This document shows positions 1 through 4,779 of a stretch of 5,088 nucleotides of DNA, in pieces. The translations under genes and the position numbers were made by a program. The stretch is from the NCBI GenBank assembly GCA_036279835.1, contig DASUII010000419.1:1-5088 (forward strand), given 5' to 3'. This stretch comes from GCA-003244245 sp036279835. Its GTDB lineage: Bacteria; Actinomycetota; Actinomycetes; Mycobacteriales; Pseudonocardiaceae. Numbering within the stretch: the first letter of the stretch is position 1; each line of letters starts with the position of its first letter. The notes under the pieces were generated by a model. That model ran no database searches and had not been told where the DNA came from. It saw only the letters and a program-made list of their open reading frames with translations.

Positions 1-86
1 AGCAACGTCAGCCCGTTCAAGATCGAAAAAATCCGGACCGCGCCAGGAGAGGCTTGAACTGCGGAGGGCGTGGTCGAGGTGCTCAT
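1..86 (-). CDS. N-terminus of a probable small membrane protein (partial, runs off left edge)
   Basis: On the minus strand an ATG at 86-84 opens a frame that stays open to the window edge (28 codons). The start is well supported: a GGGAG ribosome-binding site lies at 97-93, six bases upstream. The product begins MSTSTTPSAVQASPGAV, a small, Ser/Thr/Ala-rich polar leader, and continues into R-I-F-S-I-L-N-G-L-T-L, which looks like the start of a first membrane helix. Such a short polar leader followed directly by a helix is typical of small multi-helix actinobacterial membrane proteins, but too little is present to name a family. The competing plus-strand frame over the same bases has no start codon inside the window, so the minus-strand reading is preferred. 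Confidence is moderate that this is a gene and low for its function. Confidence 0.55.
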   Translation of the reverse strand, partial: MSTSTTPSAVQASPGAVRIFSILNGLTL

Positions 87-95
87 CTGGTACTC

Positions 96-112
96 CCGAA
101 CGATAGTTTCGG
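96..112. promoter_or_regulatory. Inverted repeat CCGAA-N7-TTCGG upstream of the left-edge gene
   Basis: The plus strand shows CCGAA at 96-100 and TTCGG at 108-112, separated by CGATAGT. The site abuts and partly overlaps the ribosome-binding site of the minus-strand gene starting at 86, so a bound protein could block its expression. The spacer hexamer CGATAG occurs again at 181-186, 80 bases further on. A TetR-type operator is conceivable, but no regulator gene is visible in the window and five-base arms are common by chance in GC-rich DNA. This is a suggestion only. Confidence 0.2.
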
Positions 113-242
113 TGGGTGGGAGTTGGCGATCGACCACCTCCCCTCGGCCACTGCAGTTCTATCGCAAGTACGGACAGTCGCGATAGCTCACGCTGGTCGC
201 CGACGTTGTTGATTGACGGCGCCCTGCTGATGACGAAGGCTC

Positions 243-458
243 GTGCCCATGCGTCCTGTCCGCGATCAGACCGTGCTCGTCACCGAGATCGTGCACGGGA
301 AGCGACGGGTCAGCGCCGACACCGCGCTGCGACTTGCGCGGTATTTCGGAACCACCGAGCGTTTCTGGCTGAACCTCCAAAGTCGTTATGACCTGGAACT
401 TGAACGTGACCGGCTCGCCCCCGCTCTCGAGGAGATTCAGCCACTCGCCAGCGCCTGA
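243..458 (+). pseudogene. higA: HigA-family antitoxin, 5'-truncated remnant
   Basis: The 71-residue frame carries the conserved second half of HigA-type XRE-family antitoxins: TEIVHGKRRVSADTALRLA at about residues 14-32, RYFGTTERFWLNLQ at 33-46 and a YDLELERDRL tail at 49-58. HigA proteins are usually about 100 residues, with a PxHPGE-type start and the first helices of the helix-turn-helix ahead of EIVHGKR. Those are missing; only a weakly matching stretch (RPVRDQTVLV) precedes TEIVHG. The only start in this frame is a GTG at 243 with no convincing ribosome-binding site. An ATG at 230 in another frame begins M-T-K-A-R-A-H, which resembles a HigA N-terminus, so the original start may be there with a deletion of roughly 80 bases between it and about 280. 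No HigB toxin frame is recognisable upstream. If made, the peptide would lack a complete DNA-binding unit. The family call is strong; the deletion is inferred. Confidence 0.75.
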
Positions 459-495
459 CTGATCAATGCCACTAGCTGACCCGTTCACCACATCC

Positions 496-518
496 CCGGA
501 AATGTCCACATGCTCCGG
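496..518. terminator. Possible hairpin between two convergent genes
   Basis: CCGGA at 496-500 pairs with TCCGG at 514-518, and inside it ATGT at 502-505 can partly pair with ACAT at 508-511. The hairpin lies in the 93-base gap between the stop of the plus-strand higA remnant (458) and the stop of the minus-strand oxidoreductase (552), where a shared terminator would be expected. There is no T-tract on either side, although actinobacterial terminators often lack one. This is a weak call. Confidence 0.2.
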
Positions 519-551
519 TCCGTGGGATAGCTGAGGCGGCGGGCCAGGCCG

Positions 552-1067
552 TCACTGCGCTGCGATCTCGTCTTCCGCGCTTCCGCCATGGTGGGCGGGT
601 CGAAACGCCACGATGGGCAGCTCGCGCACGAGCCGTCGTCGAGCGGGGCCACTGCCGTCGTAGCGCCAATCGACCAGCCAACTCAACACTCGCCGGATGA
701 CAGGCGTGATCAAGCGGTTGCGGCGTTCGTAATCGGTGAGCGCGGCGACGGCCTCCTCGACGTTGAGGGTGCGATGGGCAGGCCGGAACCGGCTGCGGCC
801 GATGGCGACTTCCACGGCCGGGGTGGCTCGCAAGTTGCGATACCAATCCGCCGTCGGGCCCAGACCAGCTACGACCAGGAACTCGTTGCCCGCCGGTCCG
901 GTCCCGATCACCTCCAGCATGGTCTGGTAGCGACGGCCGGAGTTGCGGCCGACGTGCGTCAGGCGCAGGAACCGATGACCGAGCAGCCATCCACAGCGCC
1001 AGTCGTAGAGTCGTGCCGGCGCTCGCAGTAGCGTGCGGGCGATCCGCCCCGGGCGGTGCCTGTTCAT
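552..1067 (-). CDS. Nitroreductase-family deazaflavin (F420)-dependent oxidoreductase
   Basis: The 171-residue product matches the actinobacterial F420H2-dependent reductase family typified by M. tuberculosis Ddn: small split-barrel proteins that bind reduced F420 and reduce quinones or other electrophiles, often near the membrane. Visible family hallmarks are LTHVGRNSGRRYQT at residues 36-49 (the basic strand near the cofactor phosphate/glutamate tail), VVAGLG at 65-70, ADWYRNLR at 73-80, YERRNRL at 113-119 and LPIVAFRP at 150-157. Length is normal and no residue loss is obvious. I chose the ATG at 1067-1065: AGGA lies eight bases upstream (1079-1076) and the start overlaps the antiporter stop in an ATGA arrangement, implying translational coupling in one operon. 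A second in-frame ATG at 1076 would add three residues. No F420 biosynthesis gene is nearby and the substrate cannot be read from sequence. Because the upstream partner genes are broken, its expression may be reduced. Confidence 0.88.
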   Translation of the reverse strand: MNRHRPGRIARTLLRAPARLYDWRCGWLLGHRFLRLTHVGRNSGRRYQTMLEVIGTGPAGNEFLVVAGLGPTADWYRNLRATPAVEVAIGRSRFRPAHRTLNVEEAVAALTDYERRNRLITPVIRRVLSWLVDWRYDGSGPARRRLVRELPIVAFRPAHHGGSAEDEIAAQ

Positions 1068-1834
1068 CGCAGCCATCCTATTGCGGCTGGAGGCTCCCCC
1101 GGAGGCCTCGGGTCGGGGGGCCGCTTCCTTGTAGGTGGATCAGCTCGGCGCTCCGCAGCCCGCCGAGCGAGCCGACGGGCGAGCGGATCGACCAGCCGTG
1201 GGGCCAGCGGGCCGAGCACGGCCATCATCAGCACGTAAGCGGCCACGGTGGGCGCGAAGGCCGGGATCACCGAAGCGCCGACGAGGCCGGCAATGATGAT
1301 GGAGAACTCACCGCGGGCGACCAGAGCGGTGCCGGCCCGCAGCCGGCCGGCAGGGCCGACACCCGTGCGTCTGCCGGCGACCCAGCCGGTCACCCGCTTG
1401 GTTGCGACGCCGACGATGGCGAGTACGGCGGCCGGCAGCAGCTCCGATGGCAACGATGCTGGGTCGGTGGACAGGCCGAAGAACACGAAGAACACCGCCG
1501 CGAAGATGTCGCGCAGTGGGCCGAGTAAACCGCGGATGTGCTCGGCGACCTCCCCGGACAGCGCGATCCCCAGCAGGAATGCGCCGACCGCCGCTGACAC
1601 GTGGGCCGCCTCAGCGGCGCCGGCGACCAGCAGCGCAAGCCCAAGCACCCGCAGCAGCAGGACATCGTCGGAGCGGGCGCCCACGAATCGGGTCACCACC
1701 TCGCCATGCCGCAGCGCGATGGTGAGCACCACTGCGAGCGTGCCGAGCGCGATCAGCACCGAGTACACCGCTGAGGTCACGCTGGATGCGGAGACCAGGG
1801 CGGTGAGCACCGGCAGGTATGCGGCCATCGCGAG
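1064..1834 (-). pseudogene. CPA2/Kef-type cation:proton antiporter, N-terminally truncated
   Basis: From the codon at 1834 the frame encodes about 256 residues of clear cation:proton antiporter sequence. Numbered from the first internal ATG (1828), I see MAAYLPVLTAL (1-11), hydrophobic helices near 19-40, 54-71 and 76-91 (with VSAAVGAFLLGIALSG), RDIFAAVFFVFFGLSTDP at 106-123 and ALVARGEFSIIIAGL at 168-182. These are hallmark C-terminal half motifs of Kef/CPA2 exchangers, which swap K+ or Na+ for protons across the cytoplasmic membrane. The tail after about residue 215 is Arg/Pro-rich and cytoplasmic. Family members are usually near 390 residues, so about 130 N-terminal residues are missing. 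The family normally has an Asp-containing ion-binding motif (E-D-L-A-M in close relatives) just before this point; here the reading is G-F-L-A-M, so the transport site is lost. Upstream sequence belongs to a different gene in another frame. A fusion product from the GTG at 1921 is possible in frame, but it would carry about 29 unrelated residues. A working transporter is very unlikely. Confidence 0.8.
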
Positions 1835-1838
1835 GAAT

Positions 1839-1916
1839 CCGACGTCCTTGCACAGTGACGAAGTCGTGACGCAGCCCGATCCCGGGCAACCGTGTCTCCT
1901 CGACCTCCACCTCCAT
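1839..1916 (-). pseudogene. 5' remnant of a TrkA-C-type antiporter regulatory subunit
   Basis: An ATG at 1916-1914 with a strong GGAGGG ribosome-binding site six bases upstream (1928-1923) starts MEVEVEETRLPGIGLRHDF, followed by VTVQGRRI. This matches the conserved opening of the TrkA-C/RCK-domain proteins encoded directly upstream of CPA2 antiporters in actinobacteria (typically V-E-E-T-x-L-P-G-V-G followed by R-Y/H-E/D-F-x-T and G-R-R-I-G). Full-length members are about 160 residues and gate the antiporter by ligand binding. Only about 26 residues remain. Right after the Ile codon the sequence becomes internal antiporter sequence in another frame, so this frame continues as nonsense to 1611. 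The simplest reading is one deletion that removed most of this gene and the antiporter N-terminus. The start signals look undamaged, which suggests a recent event. Confidence 0.65.
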
Positions 1917-1949
1917 GGCACACCCTCCGCCTCGCAGCTTGGTTCACTC

Positions 1950-2144
1950 ATGGTGGCCAACGATCGGAGGATCGGGCTGCCCTGTGTGAGCAATACTGGC
2001 CGGGTGGTGGCCAGCGTGCCGTCGACGAACCTTCCGGTACCCGCGGCTGTCCTGATGGCAGCGCGCGGCCGTCGGGTGCGGCCGGTGTGGGAGAACGAGC
2101 TGGGCGGGATCACCTTCGAGGTAGGCACCGACCCGGAACGCTGA
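1950..2144 (+). pseudogene. Aminoglycoside phosphotransferase-like gene, N-terminal fragment
   Basis: The 64-codon frame from the ATG at 1950 ends in L-P-V-P-A-A-V-L-M-A-A-R-G (residues 28-40), then RRVRPVWENELGGITFEVG at 41-59. That last segment is characteristic of the first beta strands (nucleotide-binding loop) of APH(3')-type kinases of actinobacteria, which phosphorylate aminoglycosides or related substrates with ATP. In these proteins it is followed closely by an F-V-K-W segment with the ATP-binding lysine. Here the frame stops with TGA at 2142-2144 after TDPER, and no continuation of the kinase (no HGD catalytic loop, no DFG-like metal site) is found downstream before the HNH gene. 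It is therefore a 5' fragment of a protein usually about 260 residues long. The start is uncertain: a GTG at 1986 is an alternative. It diverges from the antiporter operon, the two starts being 33 bases apart. No resistance function is expected from this fragment. Confidence 0.6.
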
Positions 2145-2160
2145 ATGCAACCATCGGAGC

Positions 2161-2184
2161 TCGTTTTTGGTGCGCGAAAAACGA
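2161..2184. repeat. AT-rich inverted repeat TCGTTTTT/AAAAACGA
   Basis: TCGTTTTT at 2161-2168 is a perfect 8-base inverted match to AAAAACGA at 2177-2184, with an 8-base GC-rich spacer. It starts immediately after the stop codon of the minus-strand HNH gene (2187-2185) and 16 bases after the stop of the plus-strand kinase fragment, so it sits between two convergent truncated genes. Runs of five A/T are rare in this GC-rich window. Its T-first, A-last orientation is the opposite of a classical intrinsic terminator, so a terminator role is doubtful. It could be a protein site or a trace of a mobile element end. Confidence 0.5.
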
Positions 2185-2679
2185 TCAGCGACGGAGTGGA
2201 TTGGTCAGCGGCCGCCGGTATGGGTCGATGATTGTGGGTGGTAGGAATTCGACGCGTCCGCCCTGAATGGTGATATCCCATCCCTGCAGGTGCACCTGTT
2301 GATGGTGCATCGGGCACAAGAGGCAGCAATTTTCGACCGAAGTAGCGGGCAGTTTTGGCGCCAGCGTTTCTCCCGTGGTCGTGCGCCGGGTACCGACCAT
2401 GGCTGCGTGCTCGACCCGGGTCCGGGCGTCCGCACCGGATAGGTGAAGCATCGCTGCAACCAGACCCGCGGTGGTACCGAAACCCTCCCGGACGGCGATA
2501 CCGCGCGCTTCCGCCTCGGCTACCACGTCGAGCATGACCGACTGTGTGGTTCGGGACAGCGCCTCGATGTCTCGGAGGGTGTGGGTTACTCCCTTGTCGT
2601 CCAGACCGCTCAGCGTTGCGCGCAGCTCATCGAGGCCGCGCGACATCGCCGCCACGGGATCGCGCACTGCTACGGTCAT
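2185..2679 (-). CDS. DUF222/HNH endonuclease-family protein with in-frame internal deletion
   Basis: The 164-residue product has the beginning and end of an actinobacterial DUF222-HNH (13E12-repeat-type) protein but not the middle. Residues 1 to about 113 are the DUF222 N-terminus (helical, with DELRATLSGLD, TQSVMLDVVAEAEARG, LSGADARTRVEHAA, TTGETLAPKLPAT). From about residue 114, SVENCCLLCPMHHQQVH and then GWDITIQGGRVEFLPPTIIDP are the last part of the HNH domain and the conserved tail. Family members are usually about 350-500 residues, so some 200-300 are missing. The junction near 2339-2342 keeps the frame. The lost part includes the first metal-site cysteines and the D-A-H-H catalytic histidines, so nuclease activity should be gone; only the trailing C-x-x-H-H remains. 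The ATG at 2679 is chosen because family similarity starts there, though its ribosome-binding site is weak (GGGA close to the ATG). The frame is open further upstream without recognisable homology. These proteins are multicopy in actinobacterial genomes and their role is poorly known. Confidence 0.75.
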   Translation of the reverse strand: MTVAVRDPVAAMSRGLDELRATLSGLDDKGVTHTLRDIEALSRTTQSVMLDVVAEAEARGIAVREGFGTTAGLVAAMLHLSGADARTRVEHAAMVGTRRTTTGETLAPKLPATSVENCCLLCPMHHQQVHLQGWDITIQGGRVEFLPPTIIDPYRRPLTNPLRR

Positions 2680-2748
2680 GTCCCGATTCTCGCATCGGCC
2701 ACTGACAGTTTCGGGCTCTCCAGCTGCCGGGGCGAGGTGGCCGCTGCG

Positions 2749-2763
2749 CCCCACTGCGTGGGG
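2749..2763. promoter_or_regulatory. Perfect inverted repeat in the hnh-asnB divergent intergenic region
   Basis: CCCCAC at 2749-2754 and GTGGGG at 2758-2763 form a perfect 6-base inverted repeat around TGC. It lies in the 165-base region between the divergent hnh (start 2679) and asnB (start 2845), about 80 bases before asnB. A GATACT sequence at 2794-2799 could serve as a -10 element for asnB, but there is no good -35 element at normal spacing. A regulator-binding site or a small hairpin is possible; evidence is limited to symmetry and position. Confidence 0.25.
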
Positions 2764-2844
2764 GTGACCTGCACGCCGCGGAGGCGGACGCGGGATACTG
2801 CGCGCTTCCCAGCCCGGTGAAGACTTTGAGGTGTGTGAGTACAC

Positions 2845-4779
2845 GTGTGCGGCGTGCTTGGACTGATCTGTCCCACCGAGGCCGACGCGGATGCCGCGCG
2901 GGACGCCGTCGCGGCGGCACTGCGCTGCCAGCGCCACCGCGGCCCCGACGAGACCGACACCTGGGCCGAAGCTGAGGTCGTCTACGGCTTCAACCGGCTC
3001 GGGTTCATCGACCTGGAGCACTCCCACCAGCCGCTGGTGTGGGGGCCGCCCGAGGCGCCGACGCGCTACACGCTGAACTTCAACGGCGAGATCTACAACT
3101 ACCTCGAGCTGCGGGCCGAGCTCGCCGGGAAGTTCGGCGCGAAGTTCAACACCGACGGCGACGGTGAGGCGGTCGTCGCCGCCTATCACCACCTCGGCGC
3201 GGACGCGGTCAAGAAGCTGCGCGGCATGTTCGCCTTCATGATCTGGGACGCGCAGGAGAAGGTCGTGTTCGGCGCGCGTGACCCGTTCGGCATCAAGCCT
3301 CTGTTCTATTCGGGCGGGCCGGGCGGCGTGGCGTTCTCCAGCGAGAAGAAGAGCCTGCTGGAGCTGTCCGGCACCCTGGGCGTCCCCGAGGAACTGGACC
3401 AGACCGCGTTGCAGCACTACCTGGTGCTCCAATACGTGCCGGAGCCCGAGTCGCTGCACACCGGGATCCGCCGCGTCGAGTCCGGCACCTCATTCCGGGT
3501 CGTCCCAGGTGGGCAGGTTGAGTTCACTCGGTACTTCCACCCGCAGTTCATCGCAAAACCGGTCGACGGCGAGGCCGAGGCGGAGGCGCTGTACGAGCGC
3601 ATCGCCGACGTCCTGCGCGATTCGGTGTCCAAGCACATGATCTCCGACCCGGACGTCACGGTCGGCGCGTTCCTCTCTGGCGGCATCGACTCCACGGCGA
3701 CCGCGGCGCTGGCCAAAGAGTGCAACCCGAACCTCATCGCGTTCACCACCGGGTTCGAGCGCGACGGTTACTCCGAGGTCGACGTCGCCGCGGAGTCGGC
3801 CGCCGCGATCGGTGTCAAGCACGTGATCCGCACGGTGTCGGCGGACGAGATGATGGAGGCGCTGCCGCTCATCGTCTGGTACCTCGACGATCCGGTGGCC
3901 GACCCGGCGCTGGTGCCGCTGTGGTTCATCGCGCGGGAGGCACGCAAGCACGTCAAGGCCGTCCTGTCCGGTGAGGGCGCGGACGAACTGTTCGGCGGCT
4001 ACACAATCTACAATGAGCCGATCTCGCTGGCGGCGTTCGAGAAGGTCCCCGGTAGCGTGCGCAGACTCGTCGGCAAGGTGTCCACGAAGATTCCCGAGGG
4101 GGTCCGCGGCAAGGACCTGCTGCGGCGCGGCGCGCTGACCCTGGAGCAGCGCTACTACGGCAACGCCCGCAACTTCCGTGACGAGCAGCTGCGCGCGGTG
4201 CTGAAGACCTACTCCGAGGAAGTCGGCTTCATGGACGTCACCGCGCCCTGGTACGACGTATCCCGCGGATGGGACCCGGTCGCCCGCATGCAGCACGTGG
4301 ACCTCTACACCTGGCTGCGCGGCGACATCCTGGTCAAGGCGGACAAGGTGACCATGGCGAACTCGCTGGAGTTGCGGGTGCCGTTCCTGGACGCCGAGGT
4401 GTTCCAGGTCGCCGCGAGCATCCCGCTTGACCAGAAGCTCGCCGGCGACACGACGAAGTACGCGCTGCGAAGGGCGCTGGCCAAGATCATCCCGGCGCAC
4501 GTGCTGCACCGGCGCAAGCTCGGCTTCCCGGTGCCGATCCGGCCATGGCTGCGCAACGAGATGCACGACTGGGCGCGCGGCATCATCGCCGACTCGAAGA
4601 CCGAGGAACTACTCGACAAGAACGCGGTGCTGGCCCTGCTCGAAGAGCACAGGGAGAGCAGGATGGACCGCAGCCGTCAGATATGGGCCCTGCTGGTGTT
4701 CATGCTGTGGCACGGCATCTTCGTCGAGCACCGCATCAAACCGGAGATCCCCGAGCCCGTTTACCCGGTCAAGCTCTGA
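2845..4779 (+). CDS. asnB: Asparagine synthetase (glutamine-hydrolysing), AsnB
   Basis: This complete 644-residue cytoplasmic enzyme makes asparagine from aspartate, glutamine and ATP. The N-terminal class II glutaminase domain (residues 2 to about 220) starts M-C-G, placing the nucleophile Cys at position 2 after Met removal, which fixes the GTG at 2845 as the start. It also shows RHRGPDE (30-36), the Arg51 region FNRLGFIDLEHSHQPL, NFNGEIYNY (78-86), TDGDGEAV (103-110) and ARDPFGIKPLFY (144-155). The synthetase domain has the PP-loop SGGIDS (278-283), YLDDPVADP (346-354), SGEGADELFGGY (375-386), WLRGDILVKADKVTMANSLE (490-509) and LRVPFLD. The C-terminus runs through KLGFPVPIRPWL and FMLWHGIFVEH to EPVYPVKL. 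Length and sequence closely resemble mycobacterial AsnB (M. tuberculosis Rv2201) as I remember it. Translation signals are modest: GAGG at 2828-2831 is 13 bases from the start and GAG at 2837-2839 is 5 bases from it. It is transcribed away from the degraded segment and appears to be a single-gene unit. All catalytic motifs are intact. Confidence 0.97.
   Translation: MCGVLGLICPTEADADAARDAVAAALRCQRHRGPDETDTWAEAEVVYGFNRLGFIDLEHSHQPLVWGPPEAPTRYTLNFNGEIYNYLELRAELAGKFGAKFNTDGDGEAVVAAYHHLGADAVKKLRGMFAFMIWDAQEKVVFGARDPFGIKPLFYSGGPGGVAFSSEKKSLLELSGTLGVPEELDQTALQHYLVLQYVPEPESLHTGIRRVESGTSFRVVPGGQVEFTRYFHPQFIAKPVDGEAEAEALYERIADVLRDSVSKHMISDPDVTVGAFLSGGIDSTATAALAKECNPNLIAFTTGFERDGYSEVDVAAESAAAIGVKHVIRTVSADEMMEALPLIVWYLDDPVADPALVPLWFIAREARKHVKAVLSGEGADELFGGYTIYNEPISLAAFEKVPGSVRRLVGKVSTKIPEGVRGKDLLRRGALTLEQRYYGNARNFRDEQLRAVLKTYSEEVGFMDVTAPWYDVSRGWDPVARMQHVDLYTWLRGDILVKADKVTMANSLELRVPFLDAEVFQVAASIPLDQKLAGDTTKYALRRALAKIIPAHVLHRRKLGFPVPIRPWLRNEMHDWARGIIADSKTEELLDKNAVLALLEEHRESRMDRSRQIWALLVFMLWHGIFVEHRIKPEIPEPVYPVKL

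Noticed and set aside
1..57. Plus-strand frame ending at 57 as the tail of an upstream gene
   Set aside because: No family is recognisable, and the opposite strand has a start codon with a well-placed GGGAG and a membrane-protein-like N-terminus over the same bases.
187..216. Possible last codons of a HigB toxin (reading L-T-L-V-A-D-V-V-D then stop)
   Set aside because: It loosely resembles a HigB C-terminus and is correctly placed before the ATG at 230, but only nine codons follow a stop at 184-186, which is too short to support.
1248..2144. Long plus-strand open frame of almost 300 codons
   Set aside because: Only its final part from about 1950 shows family similarity (APH-like). The rest is antisense to the antiporter and is Ser/Thr/Ala/Arg-rich nonsense, as expected opposite a GC-rich gene.
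2680..3459. Minus-strand upstream extension of the HNH frame across asnB
   Set aside because: This stretch is antisense to asnB, whose motifs are unmistakable. Family similarity starts at the Met at 2679.
3490..4566. Long minus-strand open frame opposite asnB
   Set aside because: It is a composition-driven shadow (His/Arg/Val/Leu-rich) of a confidently assigned full-length gene.
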